Source: Roseiarcus sp963835885 (GTDB taxonomy: Bacteria > Pseudomonadota > Alphaproteobacteria > Rhizobiales > Beijerinckiaceae). From it: a DNA stretch of 64,000 nt. This document shows positions 34,593-44,010 of this stretch, piece after piece. A program made the position numbers and the translations under genes. Below the pieces are notes generated by a model. The model was not told where the DNA came from, did not search any database, and was given only the letters and a program-made list of their open reading frames with translations. The DNA is taken from NCBI GenBank assembly GCA_963835885.1, contig CAWIHF010000024.1, positions 77,288-141,287 of the forward strand, given 5' to 3'. The stretch's first letter is position 1. Each line of letters starts with the position of its first letter.

Positions 34593-36012
34593 CAGCAATT
34601 CTAAAAGAGCGTCGGGAGGATTTTTTCGCTGGGGGATTCCCAAATCAGCGGAAACATGATTCACGCTGGGGATGGAGATCTTGGCGTCGCTTTTGTCTGG
34701 CCTGAAGGCGGTTTGTAAGGCGTTTCCGGACCCTCGCAAGGGGCGGAGCGGCAATATTGCGATGGCGGATTTCGGTCTGTCGGCCTTCGCGATGTTTTTC
34801 ATGCAGAGCGCGTCTTTTCTGTCCTTTCAGCGTAGGCTGGAGAAAGGTCAGGGACGGTCGAACTGCCAAACCCTTTTCGGCATCGAGAAGATCCCTTCGG
34901 ACAATTATATCAGGGACATGCTCGACGGTGCGGATCCTGCTCTTCTTTCGCCCTGCTTCGAGGACACGGAGCGTTTGCTGCTCGAACCGGCGATGCGCGA
35001 GGCTTTCGGCCGGCTGGGCGGTCGAGCGCTCGTGGCCCTCGACGGGACCGAGTATTTTTGCAGCCAGAGGATCGCCTGCCCGCATTGCCAGACGCGCAAG
35101 CGCAGCAACGGCAAGGTCGAAAGCTATCATTCCATGCTGTGCGCGACGGTTGTCGCGCCGGGACATTCCAAGGTGGTCCCGCTCGCGCCGGAGTTCATCG
35201 TCAAACAGGACGGCGCCGAGAAGCAGGACTGCGAGCGCAACGCGGTCAAACGCTGGCTCATGCAGCACGGCGCGCGCCTGAAGCCCCTGCGACCGGTGTA
35301 TCTGGGCGACGATCTGTTCGCCTGCCAGAGCGTGGTCGAGAGGCTCGCGGACAACGGCGACGATTTCATCTTCACCTGCAAGGAGACCTCGCACAAGGCG
35401 CTCTACGACTTCATCGATGGAGCCGAACTCGCGCGTCATGAGGTCCAAGTCCGCAAAGGCAAGACGCGCCAGACGCATCGCTACCGGTTCGTCGAGAAGG
35501 TTCCGCTGCGCGACGGCAAGGACGCCGTGCTGGTCAACTGGATCGGCTTCGACAGCCTCAACGCCAAGGGCGCAGTCACATACAAGATGGCCTTCGTTAC
35601 CTCGCTGCCGGTCGCCAAGAGCAACGTCGCCGAGATCGCCGCTTGCGGCCGCGCAAGGTGGAAGATCGAGAACGAAGGCTTCAACGTCCTGAAAAACAAC
35701 GGCTACGAGCTTGAACACAATTTCGGGCACGGCGAGACCAATCTGGCCATGACGCTCGCCGCGCTCAACTTGCTCGCCTTCGCCTGGCATACGGTTCTCG
35801 ACCTTCTCGAACCGCCCTGGCGAAAAGCTAGAGAGGCGGCGGAAAAGCGAACGAGCTTCTTTGCTTATCTTGCAACCCTGACGACCCTGGCGGTCTTCCC
35901 CGCCTGGTCCGATCTCCTCGAAGCCCTCGCCACCTTCATAATCCCACCCCACCTCCTCACAACCCAAAAAAACGAATAGGACCCTCGCCACGGCCGACTT
36001 TTAGAATTGCTG
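34593..36012 (+). mobile_element. DDE insertion sequence with 9-bp target duplication
   Basis: Terminal repeats CAGCAATTCTAAAAG (34593) and CTTTTAGAATTGCTG (ending 36012) are perfect over 15 bp. AAACAACAG is duplicated at 34584-34592 and 36013-36021. The 1,420-bp element carries one transposase. Removing it restores GAATGAAACAACAGGCCC, with gpsA's stop intact. Confidence 0.9.
34672..35979 (+). CDS. DDE transposase
   Basis: 435 residues, intact. An N-terminal region (DPRKGRSGNIAMADFGLSAF) precedes a DDE core: first aspartate in LVALDGTEYFCSQR, followed by a zinc-ribbon-like CPHCQTRKR, second aspartate in PVYLGDDLFACQSVVE, and the glutamate in RARWKIENEGFNVLKNN with the typical Y-(2)-R-(3)-E-like spacing. 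The C-terminus is hydrophobic. It belongs among the IS4/ISNCY-type DDE enzymes, but I cannot assign a named family with certainty. Complete ends, a target duplication and an intact gene suggest a recent, possibly active insertion. The start at 34672 is 79 bp inside the left end. Confidence 0.88.
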   Translation: MEILASLLSGLKAVCKAFPDPRKGRSGNIAMADFGLSAFAMFFMQSASFLSFQRRLEKGQGRSNCQTLFGIEKIPSDNYIRDMLDGADPALLSPCFEDTERLLLEPAMREAFGRLGGRALVALDGTEYFCSQRIACPHCQTRKRSNGKVESYHSMLCATVVAPGHSKVVPLAPEFIVKQDGAEKQDCERNAVKRWLMQHGARLKPLRPVYLGDDLFACQSVVERLADNGDDFIFTCKETSHKALYDFIDGAELARHEVQVRKGKTRQTHRYRFVEKVPLRDGKDAVLVNWIGFDSLNAKGAVTYKMAFVTSLPVAKSNVAEIAACGRARWKIENEGFNVLKNNGYELEHNFGHGETNLAMTLAALNLLAFAWHTVLDLLEPPWRKAREAAEKRTSFFAYLATLTTLAVFPAWSDLLEALATFIIPPHLLTTQKNE

Positions 36013-36133
36013 AAACAACAGGCCCTTGCTTTTCCGTTTGGCTGGCTTATGGCTCGATGGGGCCTAGGCATGCTATTTGCGGCGCCATGCCTTTGGCGAC
36101 CTGCGGTCGGTCCGTCTCTCGAATGAGGCAGCG

Positions 36134-36589
36134 ATGGCGCATTGGCTGTTCAAGAGCGAGCCGTCGGCCTGGTCCTTCCAGAAGCTGGCCGAGTGCGGCG
36201 CGAACGGAACCGACTGGAGCGGCGTGCGGAATCATTCCGCCAAGCTCAACATGCAGGCCATGAAAGTGGGCGAGCTCGGCTTCTTTTATCACTCCAACGA
36301 AGGCAAGGCGATTGTCGGCATCGTCGAGGTGTGCGCGGCCTATCGCCCTGATCCGACCGACGCAAGCCGCAGGTTCGGCATGGTCGACATCCGCGCTGTC
36401 CGCCCGCTGCCTCGCCCGGTCTCGCTCGAAGCGGTGAAGGCGGAAAAGCGCCTGGCGTCGATGGCGCTGGTCACCAACTCCCGTCTGTCGGTCCAGCCGG
36501 TGACGGACGCGGAATGGACGGTCGTCTGCGACATGGGCGGCCTCCAGGAGGCGGAAATCAGCGCGAGGCACGCCTTACGGAAGGGTTAA
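36134..36589 (+). CDS. EVE-domain (PUA-like) protein
   Basis: 151 residues starting MAHWLFKSEPSAWSF, the classic EVE opening, then TDWSGVRNHSAKLNMQAMKVGELGFFYHSNEGKAI broken into the PUA-like barrel, GIVEVCAAYRPDPT and LPRPVSLEAVKA. EVE domains bind modified nucleobases in DNA or RNA; the family's cellular role in alphaproteobacteria is not settled. GAGG lies before the ATG. It was probably downstream of gpsA before the insertion sequence arrived; the region 36022-36133 is its leader. Confidence 0.9.
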   Translation: MAHWLFKSEPSAWSFQKLAECGANGTDWSGVRNHSAKLNMQAMKVGELGFFYHSNEGKAIVGIVEVCAAYRPDPTDASRRFGMVDIRAVRPLPRPVSLEAVKAEKRLASMALVTNSRLSVQPVTDAEWTVVCDMGGLQEAEISARHALRKG

Positions 36590-36704
36590 GACCAAAGCAT
36601 CACTGCGGGCCGCTTGTCGGACTTCCTCGCCTTGAGGCATAAGTGCTGTCCAGTGCTTTTGCGCGCCGATCGGCTGGCGCGGAGGGATCTTTCGGGAGGA
36701 GCCC

Positions 36705-38651
36705 GTGTCCGACAAAGTTTATGATGTCCCCGCCGAATGGGCGAAGCGCGCCTGGGTGAACGAAGCCAAGTACGAGGAGATGTACAAGCGTTCGCTCAGC
36801 GATCCGCAGGGGTTCTGGGGCGAGCACGGCAAACGCATCGATTGGTTCGAGCCCTACGCCAAGGTCAAGAACACCTCGTTCGACGCGCACAACGTTTCGA
36901 TCAAGTGGTTCGAAGACGGCGTCACCAACATCGCGCACAATTGCATCGACCGCCATCTGCCGAAACGGGCGAACCAGACCGCAATCATCTGGGAAGGCGA
37001 CGACCCGCTCGAGTCCAAACACATCACGTATGCCGAGCTCGCCGACCAGGTCGGGCATTTCGCCAACGTGCTGAAGGGCCGCGGCGTCAAGAAGGGCGAC
37101 CGCGTCACCATATACCTGCCGATGATTCCCGAGGCGGCCTACGCGATGCTGGCCTGCGCGCGCATCGGGGCCATCCACTCAGTCGTGTTCGGCGGCTTTT
37201 CGGCGGAAGCGCTCGCGGGCCGAATCGCGGACGCCAAGTCGGAAGTCGTCATCACTGCGGACGAAGGACTTCGCGGCGGGCGCAAGGTGCCACTGAAGGC
37301 CAATGCCGATGTGGCCGCCGAAAAAGCCGGCGGCGTCAAGACCATGATCGTCGTCGAGCGCACCGGGGGCGACGTCGGCTGGCAGCCCGGACGCGACGTC
37401 TGGCTGCACGAGGCCTTCGAGTCGGTGACCGCACATTGCCCGCCCGAGCCGATGAACGCCGAGGATCCCCTGTTCATCCTCTACACTTCCGGTTCGACAG
37501 GCGCCCCAAAGGGCGTCGTCCATACGACCGGCGGATATCTCGTCTTCGCCGCGATGACTCACCAATATGCCTTCGACTATCACGAGGGCGACATCTACTG
37601 GTGCACCGCCGACGTCGGCTGGGTGACCGGCCATTCCTATATCGTCTACGGCCCGCTCGCCAACGGCGCGACCACCCTGATGTTCGAGGGCATTCCGAAC
37701 TTTCCGTCGATGAGCCGCTTCTGGGAAGTCGTCGACAAACACAAGGTCAACATTTTTTACACTGCGCCGACCGCTATCCGTTCGTTGATGAGCGCCGGCG
37801 AAGACCCGGTCAAAAAGACCAGCCGCAAGTCCCTTCGTCTGCTCGGCACGGTCGGCGAGCCGATCAATCCGGAGGCGTGGGAGTGGTATCACAGGGTCGT
37901 CGGCGAGCATCGCTGTCCGATCGTCGACACGTGGTGGCAGACGGAAACCGGCGGCATTCTCATCACCCCTCTGCCTGGCGCAATCAAGCTGAAGCCCGGC
38001 TCGGCGACGCGGCCGTTCTTCGGCGTCGTTCCGGAAATCGTTGACGCCGCCGGCGCCGTCCAGGAAGGGGCCTGCGAAGGCAATCTCGTCATAGCCGATT
38101 CCTGGCCCGGCCAAATGCGCACCGTCTACGGCGACCACCCGCGTTTCGTGAACACCTACTTCTCAGCCTATCCCGGCAAGTATTTTACCGGCGACGGCGC
38201 CCGCCGCGACGCGGACGGCGATTACTGGATTACCGGCCGCGTCGACGACGTCATCAACGTCTCGGGCCACCGCATGGGGACGGCCGAAGTTGAAAGCGCG
38301 CTCGTCGCCCACCCGAAAGTGTCGGAAGCGGCCGTCGTCGGCTATCCACACGACATCAAGGGCCAGGGGATCTATGCTTACGTGACGCTGATGGCTGGGA
38401 TCGAGCCGACCGAGGAATTGCGCAAGGAGCTGGTCGCCTGGGTGCGCAAGGAGATCGGACCGATCGCTTCGCCCGACCTCATCCAGTTCGCGCCCGGGCT
38501 GCCCAAGACCCGCTCGGGCAAGATCATGCGGCGGATCCTGCGCAAGATCGCGGAGAATGAATACGGAGCGCTTGGCGACACCTCGACGCTCGCCGACCCG
38601 ACCGTCGTCGGCGAACTGATCGACAACCGGCAGAACCGCAACCAAGCCTGA
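36705..38651 (+). CDS. acsA: acetyl-coenzyme A synthetase
   Basis: 648 residues from a GTG with GGGAGGAG upstream. All ACS landmarks are present: the N-terminal VPAEWAKRAWVNEAKYEEMY, P-loop-like YTSGSTGAPKGVVHTTGGY, DVGWVTGHSYIVYGPL, WWQTETGGILITPLPGA, hinge YWITGRVDDVINVSGHR, and the acetylation-site region PKTRSGKIMRRILRKIA near the C-terminus (lysine of SGK). It activates acetate with ATP and CoA through acetyl-AMP. The LuxR-type regulator gene converges on it 82 bp downstream. Monocistronic. Confidence 0.95.
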   Translation: MSDKVYDVPAEWAKRAWVNEAKYEEMYKRSLSDPQGFWGEHGKRIDWFEPYAKVKNTSFDAHNVSIKWFEDGVTNIAHNCIDRHLPKRANQTAIIWEGDDPLESKHITYAELADQVGHFANVLKGRGVKKGDRVTIYLPMIPEAAYAMLACARIGAIHSVVFGGFSAEALAGRIADAKSEVVITADEGLRGGRKVPLKANADVAAEKAGGVKTMIVVERTGGDVGWQPGRDVWLHEAFESVTAHCPPEPMNAEDPLFILYTSGSTGAPKGVVHTTGGYLVFAAMTHQYAFDYHEGDIYWCTADVGWVTGHSYIVYGPLANGATTLMFEGIPNFPSMSRFWEVVDKHKVNIFYTAPTAIRSLMSAGEDPVKKTSRKSLRLLGTVGEPINPEAWEWYHRVVGEHRCPIVDTWWQTETGGILITPLPGAIKLKPGSATRPFFGVVPEIVDAAGAVQEGACEGNLVIADSWPGQMRTVYGDHPRFVNTYFSAYPGKYFTGDGARRDADGDYWITGRVDDVINVSGHRMGTAEVESALVAHPKVSEAAVVGYPHDIKGQGIYAYVTLMAGIEPTEELRKELVAWVRKEIGPIASPDLIQFAPGLPKTRSGKIMRRILRKIAENEYGALGDTSTLADPTVVGELIDNRQNRNQA

Positions 38652-38733
38652 GGCGACCGCCAAGGCGAGTCCGCCAGATTCGCGGCGGCCCGCGGGCGGG
38701 GCTTCCGAGGAGCAAGATCGCTGCGGACGGGTC

Positions 38734-39399
38734 TCAGGACTCGATCGACAGTTCTTGCGCTTTTTCGATTTTGGTGGCGAGGATCACCGCTTGGGTGCGG
38801 CTTTCGACGCCAAGCTTCTGCAAAATGGCTGAAACATGGGCCTTCACCGTCGCTTCGGAGACGCTGAGCTCATAGGCGATCTGCTTGTTGAGCAGACCCT
38901 GCGACAGCATCATCAGCACGCGGATCTGCTGCGGTGTGAGGGACGCGAGACGGCGCGCCAGCGCGCTCGCTTCGCGGTTCGGCTGCGCGCCCGGATCGAA
39001 ATCGGGCGGCGTCCAGCGACCGCCGTCGAGCACCTGGGCGATCGCGTTCCGCATTGTTTCCGGCGAATTGGACTTCGGAACGAAGCCCGCCGCGCCAAAC
39101 TCGAGACAGTGGCGGATCACGGCGCGGTCATCGTTGCCGGAAACCACGATGACCGGCGTCGAGGGGCGCTCGGATCGCAGGAACAGCAGGCCCGAGAAAC
39201 CGCGAACGCCCGGCATCGTCAGGTCAAGCAGGACGAGGTCCGTCTCCGGGGAGGCTTCGAGCGCCGCGGCCATACTGTCGAAGTCATGCGCGACGGCGAT
39301 GTCGGCCCCCGGCGCCGCGGCCAGCACCGCCTCTCGCAGCCCGCCGACCACCAGAGGATGATCATCCGCAATCAGAACACGCAGTACCTCGCCGCTCAT
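38734..39399 (-). CDS. LuxR/NarL-type response regulator
   Basis: 221 residues starting at the ATG 39397-39399 after GGCGGAGGG. The receiver domain has the acidic pair in VLIADDHPLVV, phospho-aspartate in LVLLDLTMPGV, threonine/serine in VIVVSGNDD and lysine in FVPKSNS. The C-terminal HTH spans LTPQQIRVLMMLSQGL to EATVKAHVSAILQKLGV. No histidine kinase is adjacent, so it is an orphan regulator. Genes of this sort next to acs in related bacteria often control acetate or alcohol metabolism, but here that is only inference from position. Confidence 0.9.
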   Translation of the reverse strand: MSGEVLRVLIADDHPLVVGGLREAVLAAAPGADIAVAHDFDSMAAALEASPETDLVLLDLTMPGVRGFSGLLFLRSERPSTPVIVVSGNDDRAVIRHCLEFGAAGFVPKSNSPETMRNAIAQVLDGGRWTPPDFDPGAQPNREASALARRLASLTPQQIRVLMMLSQGLLNKQIAYELSVSEATVKAHVSAILQKLGVESRTQAVILATKIEKAQELSIES

Positions 39400-39468
39400 C
39401 ACACCCTCCGCCGCGCGCCCGCGTCGTTTCGCGACAATCGCCCAATGGGGCGTCATTGTCACGCCTCG

Positions 39469-39966
39469 TTACAGACTCGACGTGCTGGGACACGGAAGCC
39501 GCCCCAACTGGCGCAGCGCCTCGGTCATTGCGATCGTTGCGGCGACGCCAACGTTCAGCGAGCGAAGCGGCGAGCGGATGGGAATGCGCAGCCTCGCATC
39601 CGCTGCAATGGCGACCTCTGCGGGCACGCCCACGGATTCTCGGCCGACCAGAATCACGTCGCCCTGGCAAAAGGCAAAGTCCCACATGTTCGTCTCGCCA
39701 TTCGTCGTCAGGACCACGAGCCTGCGCTTCGTCTGCCCGCGCCAAGCCTCGAACTTTTTCCACGAATCGTGAATCGTGATCGAGACGGCGTCGAGGTAGT
39801 CCATTCCCGCCCGCCGAAAGCGGCTGTCCCCGACTCGAAAGCCGGCTGGCTCGATCATTGCGGCATCGACGCCAAGACAGGCGCAGGTGCGAAACATCGC
39901 CCCGGCGTTCTGAGCGATATCGGGCTCGTACAGGGCGATCAGGAGCGGCGCGGTCGACTGGATCAT
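39469..39966 (-). CDS. trmL: tRNA (cytidine(34)-2'-O)-methyltransferase
   Basis: 165 residues of the SPOUT class. Opening LLIALYEPDIAQNAGAMFRTC is the N..G...R motif 1, followed by IEPAGFRVGDSRFRRAG. Then comes VILVGRESVGVPAEV (motif 2) and the knotted C-terminal RIPIRSPLRSLNVGVAATIAM (motif 3, N-V-A-A). TrmL methylates the wobble ribose of certain tRNAs for leucine. It is divergent from petABC, an arrangement I recall as usual in Rhizobiales. The 286-bp intergenic region holds both promoters. Confidence 0.93.
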   Translation of the reverse strand: MIQSTAPLLIALYEPDIAQNAGAMFRTCACLGVDAAMIEPAGFRVGDSRFRRAGMDYLDAVSITIHDSWKKFEAWRGQTKRRLVVLTTNGETNMWDFAFCQGDVILVGRESVGVPAEVAIAADARLRIPIRSPLRSLNVGVAATIAMTEALRQLGRLPCPSTSSL

Positions 39967-40252
39967 CGGGATCCGCCATTAGACATGCTCGGGGAAAAAC
40001 AAAAGGGTCGCCTCATGCGCTAAAGCGTGGGACGAACGCGACGAAATGCCGTGGTCTCCGACGCTTGCTGCTATGGACAACCAAAACGATCGATGCGAAA
40101 AGCCGCGTCGACTGTGGGCCGACGCCGCCCGGCGCTGGCCCATTCGACGCCGGGCGCTCCGGCGCCATCGGCCGCCAATCAGGCATGAAGGGCCACGGCT
40201 GAAAGCGCGACGGTTCAACGCCGCGTGCAGAAAACCTAGTCTTGGGGGTTGA

Positions 40253-40774
40253 ATGGCCAGCGCTGCAATGGTCCAAAGTCCAAATCGCAGGGATTTCCTT
40301 TTTCTCGCCACGGGCACGGTCGGCGCGGCCGGGGTTGCGGCGCTCGCATGGCCTTTGATTGACCGAATGAATCCAGACGCCTCAACGCTCGCCATGGCTT
40401 CGACTGAAGTCGACCTCGGCGCCATCCCGGAGGGGCAGATCGTCACTGTCAAATGGCGCGGCGGACCCGTCTTCGTCCGACACCGGACGAAAAAGGAGAT
40501 CGAGGAGGCGCAGAACGTCGATCTCGGCGAACTGCGCGATCCGCAGACCGACGCCGAGCGAGTCAAGAAGCCTGAATGGCTGATTGTGGTCGGCGTTTGC
40601 ACGCATCTCGGCTGCGTGCCGCTCGGCCATGAGGGCAAGTACGATGGATGGTTCTGTCCCTGCCATGGGTCGATGTACGACACCTCGGGCCGCATCCGCC
40701 AAGGCCCGGCGCCCCTCAATCTCGCCGTGCCGGAATATACGTTCCTCACCGACCAGAAGGTGAAGGTCGGCTGA
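40253..40774 (+). CDS. petA: ubiquinol-cytochrome c reductase Rieske iron-sulfur subunit
   Basis: 173 residues. A twin-arginine anchor (NRRDFLFLATGTVGAAG) holds the N-terminus in the membrane and targets Tat export. The Rieske fold has CTHLGCVPLGH and CPCHGSMYD, giving the two Cys and two His cluster ligands plus the disulphide cysteines. It moves to carry electrons from ubiquinol at the Qo site of cytochrome b to cytochrome c1. First gene of petABC; GGGGGTTGA lies just before the ATG. Confidence 0.95.
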   Translation: MASAAMVQSPNRRDFLFLATGTVGAAGVAALAWPLIDRMNPDASTLAMASTEVDLGAIPEGQIVTVKWRGGPVFVRHRTKKEIEEAQNVDLGELRDPQTDAERVKKPEWLIVVGVCTHLGCVPLGHEGKYDGWFCPCHGSMYDTSGRIRQGPAPLNLAVPEYTFLTDQKVKVG

Positions 40775-40836
40775 CGCAAACCGACAGCGGCCCCGCCGCG
40801 GTTCTTTCAGATCCACGCCATTCAGAGAATCATGCC

Positions 40837-42081
40837 ATGAGCGGTTCCTCCACCTATGTTCCCAAGAGCGCAATCGGGCGCTGGTTTGAAGCGCGTCTTC
40901 CCTTGATGGGTCTGGTGCACTCCTCGTTCGTGGCTTATCCGGTGCCGCGCAACCTGAATTACATGTGGACGTTTGGCGCGATTCTATCGTTCATGCTAGT
41001 TGCGCAGATCCTCACCGGCGTCGTGCTGGCCATGCATTATGTGCCCTCGGCGACCGAGGCGTTCGCTTCGATCAATCACATCATGCGTGACGTGAACTAC
41101 GGCTGGCTGCTTCGCTACATGCACACGAACGGCGCATCGCTGTTCTTCCTCGCAGTCTATGTCCATATGATGCGTGGCCTCTATTACGGCTCATTCAAGC
41201 CGCCGCGCGAGGTGCTCTGGATTCTTGGCGTCATCATCTACTTTCTGATGATGGCGACCGCGTTCATGGGCTACGTGCTGCCGTGGGGTTCGATGAGCTT
41301 CGCGGGCGCCACCGTCATCACCAACCTCACCTCCGCCATTCCATTCGTCGGAACCGCCGTCGCCCACTGGCTCTGGGGCGGCTACGCGGTCGGCGACCCG
41401 ACGCTGAACCGCTTCTTCTCGCTGCACTATCTGCTGCCGTTCGTCATCGTCGGCTTTGTCGGGCTGCATGTGTGGGCGCTGCACGTGACCGGGCAGAACA
41501 ATCCCGACGGCGTCGAAGTGCAGAACGTCGACCGTGATACGGTCGCCTTCACGCCCTACGCGACGATCAAGGACACATTCGCGGTCGCGGTCTTCTTCAT
41601 CCTTTACGCCTGGCTGATCTTCTACATTCCGAACTATCTGTTGGACGCGGACAACTCGATCAAGGCCAATCCGCTGGTCACCCCCTCGCATGTCGTGCCG
41701 GAATGGTATCTCCTGCCGTTCTACGCGATCCTGCGCGCGATTCCGAACAAGCTCTTCGGCGTCATCGCGCTGTTCGCGGCGATCGTGGTGCTCGCTCTCG
41801 TGCCCTGGCTCGACCGCTCGCCGGTCAAGTCGGCGAAGTACCGACCGGCCTATCGCTTCTTCTTCTGGGTGTTCGTCGCCGTTTGCATCGGCCTTGGCTA
41901 CCTCGGTTCGCAAGAGCCGACCGAAGGGACGACCCTGATCGCGCGGATTCTAACCGTGGGCTATTTCGGCTTCTTCCTCGTGATCATGCCGCTGCTCAGC
42001 TTCACCGAGAAGACGAAGCCGATTCCGGCCTCGATCGCCGACGCCGTGCTGCCGAAGACGCAAGCGCCGGCGCAGGCTTGA
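40837..42081 (+). CDS. petB: ubiquinol-cytochrome c reductase cytochrome b subunit
   Basis: 414 residues in eight or nine transmembrane helices. Heme-ligating histidines lie in LRYMHTNGASLFFLAVYVHM and FSLHYLLPFVIVGFVGLHVWALH, and the Qo-site PEWY motif is in SHVVPEWYLLPFYAILR. Other conserved parts are GYVLPWGSMSFAGATVITNL and HWLWGGYAVGDPTLNRF. The ATG at 40837 is chosen for its distance from petA (62 bp) and the family N-terminus. It oxidises ubiquinol and contributes to proton translocation. Intact. Confidence 0.96.
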   Translation: MSGSSTYVPKSAIGRWFEARLPLMGLVHSSFVAYPVPRNLNYMWTFGAILSFMLVAQILTGVVLAMHYVPSATEAFASINHIMRDVNYGWLLRYMHTNGASLFFLAVYVHMMRGLYYGSFKPPREVLWILGVIIYFLMMATAFMGYVLPWGSMSFAGATVITNLTSAIPFVGTAVAHWLWGGYAVGDPTLNRFFSLHYLLPFVIVGFVGLHVWALHVTGQNNPDGVEVQNVDRDTVAFTPYATIKDTFAVAVFFILYAWLIFYIPNYLLDADNSIKANPLVTPSHVVPEWYLLPFYAILRAIPNKLFGVIALFAAIVVLALVPWLDRSPVKSAKYRPAYRFFFWVFVAVCIGLGYLGSQEPTEGTTLIARILTVGYFGFFLVIMPLLSFTEKTKPIPASIADAVLPKTQAPAQA

Positions 42082-42111
42082 ACGGCTGATCGACTTCAAG
42101 GGAAGACGACA

Positions 42112-42940
42112 ATGACCCGTCCTCAAGATTACAGCCCTTGCTTCGGCCGCCTTCGCGCTCGCCCTCGCCGGCAGTCTCGCGCTCGCTCAGGAAGAGGGCG
42201 AACAGCCCAAGCCCCCGCGCCAGGAGTGGAGCTTCGCCGGCATGTTCGGCACGTTCGATCAGGCGCAGCTGCAGCGCGGCTTCCAGGTCTACAAGGAGGT
42301 CTGCAGCAACTGCCACGCGCTCACCATTCCGTTCCGCACGCTCGCTGAGCCGGGCGGCCCCGGCTATACCGAGGACCAGGTAAAGACCCTGGCGGCGACC
42401 TATCAGGTGACCAACGCCGAGCCCAACGACAAGGGAGAGATCTTCAAGCGCCCTGGCACCACGGCCGACGATTTCCCGCGCCCTGAGGCCTATCCGAACG
42501 ATCAGGCCGCCGCCGCGGTCTTCGGCAAGGCGCCGCCGAACATGAACCTGCTCGCCAAGTCGCTCAAATATGAGCGCGGCTTTCCGTGGTTCGTCTTCGA
42601 CGCGCTTCCCGGCCTCGAGTACCAGGAGATGGGCGCCGACTACATCTACGCGATCCTCAACGGCTACACCAAGCCTGACGATCCCCAGTGGAACCTCTAC
42701 TATCCGGGCCATAAGATCGCGATGCCGCAGCCGATCACGGACGGGGCTGTCGTCTACAAGGACGGTACGGCGCCGACGCTCAAGAACTACGCCAAGGACG
42801 TGGCGGCCTTCCTGACCTGGGCGGCGGAGCCCAATCTCGAAGAGCGCAAGAAGGTCGGCCTCAGGGTGATGCTGTTCCTGTTCGTTCTGGCCGGACTGCT
42901 CTACTTCACCAAGAAGCGGATCTGGGAATCGGTCCACTGA
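42112..42940 (+). pseudogene. petC: cytochrome c1, frameshift in the signal peptide (likely sequence error)
   Basis: The mature part is intact: heme-binding CSNCHAL, the methionine-ligand region, and a C-terminal membrane anchor (VMLFLFVLAGLLYFTKKR). The start ATG at 42112 is followed by ACCCGT. Removing one C of this CCC run (42116-42118) turns a nonsense N-terminus into a perfect signal peptide, MTVLKITALASAAFALALAG, then SLALAQEEGEQPKPP, in frame with the mature protein. Because bc1 without c1 is useless and petA/petB are pristine, I favour a base-calling or assembly error over true inactivation. About 275 residues when corrected. Third gene of petABC. Confidence 0.9.
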
Positions 42941-43049
42941 GGGGACCGCTTCCCGCGGGCGTTCACGGAGTTCGAGCGGAGGCGAGGCGCCGGCGGAGCC
43001 CATACGTCAGAGGCGCCGCCTGACAGGCAAGCGACGGAAAGGGGCGAGA

Positions 43050-43928
43050 ATGACGAAGGCGATAGTCGGAGTGATCGGCGGATCGGGCGTCTATCATCTT
43101 CCCGGACTGGAGGATCTGCGCGAGGAGAAGGCATCAACACCCTGGGGTGAGCCGTCCGACGCGCTGCGCTTCGGCCGCGTCGGGAACACGGACGCCGTCT
43201 TCCTCGCGCGCCATGGCCGCGGCCATCGGTTCTCGCCTTCGACGATCAATTATCGCGCCAATATCGATGCGCTGAAGCGGGCCGGAGTCACCGACATCAT
43301 CGCCCTTTCCGCCTGCGGGTCGTTCCATCGGGAACTCTACCCGGGCGTCTTCGTGATGATCGACCAGTTCGTCGACCGCACCTATCTGCGCCGGTCGAGC
43401 TTTTTCGGCACGGGATGCGTGGCGCACGTCTCCATGGCCCATCCGGTCGCTCCGCTGCTGCGCCGGCGCCTGCTCGATGCGGCCGGGGCCGAGGGCATTC
43501 CCTGCCGGGACGGCGGGACGTATGTCTGCATGGAAGGGCCGCAATTCTCGTCGCGGGCGGAATCGCTCGGCTATCAGGCCCAGGCCGCTGACGTCATCGG
43601 CATGACCGGGGCGACGGAAGCCAAGCTCGCCCGCGAAGCGGAAATCTCCTACGCGACCGTCGCCATGGTGACCGACTACGACTGCTGGCACGAGGAGCAC
43701 GACGCGGTCGACGTCGCCGCGGTCATCAAGGTGATGAGCGACAACGCCGACAAGGCCGGCGCGCTCGTCGCCCGCGTGCTGAGCGAATTTCCGGCCGAGC
43801 ACGAGGCATGCCCGATCAGATCCGATCGGGCGCTGGAAAACGCCATCATCACGCATGCGGATGCCCGCGATCCGGAGCTCATGAAGAAGCTGGACGCCGT
43901 CGCCGGGCGCGTGCTCGGTCGCGGCTGA
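43050..43928 (+). CDS. mtnP: S-methyl-5'-thioadenosine phosphorylase
   Basis: 292 residues of the purine nucleoside/MTA phosphorylase family: GVIGGSGVYHLPGLED at the phosphate site, FLARHGRGHRFSPSTINYRA, ALSACGSFHRELYPG, then the substrate region YVCMEGPQFSSRAES and MTGATEAKLAREAEISYA, with VTDYDCWHEEHDAVD. It cleaves methylthioadenosine to adenine and 5-methylthioribose 1-phosphate for methionine salvage. AAAGGGGCGAG precedes the ATG. It follows petC by 109 bp, a placement common in alphaproteobacteria. No other salvage gene is nearby. Confidence 0.94.
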   Translation: MTKAIVGVIGGSGVYHLPGLEDLREEKASTPWGEPSDALRFGRVGNTDAVFLARHGRGHRFSPSTINYRANIDALKRAGVTDIIALSACGSFHRELYPGVFVMIDQFVDRTYLRRSSFFGTGCVAHVSMAHPVAPLLRRRLLDAAGAEGIPCRDGGTYVCMEGPQFSSRAESLGYQAQAADVIGMTGATEAKLAREAEISYATVAMVTDYDCWHEEHDAVDVAAVIKVMSDNADKAGALVARVLSEFPAEHEACPIRSDRALENAIITHADARDPELMKKLDAVAGRVLGRG

Positions 43929-44010
43929 AGCGCCTTGCGCCGCCCTCCGCCTCCACCCTAAAAGGACGCCGGCCGGCCTACTCGGCGCTGCCGGATGCAA
44001 CGGGGACTCC

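Noticed and set aside
36600..38138. Antisense frames over acs and its leader
   Set aside because: Shadows of acs, whose motifs are complete on the plus strand.
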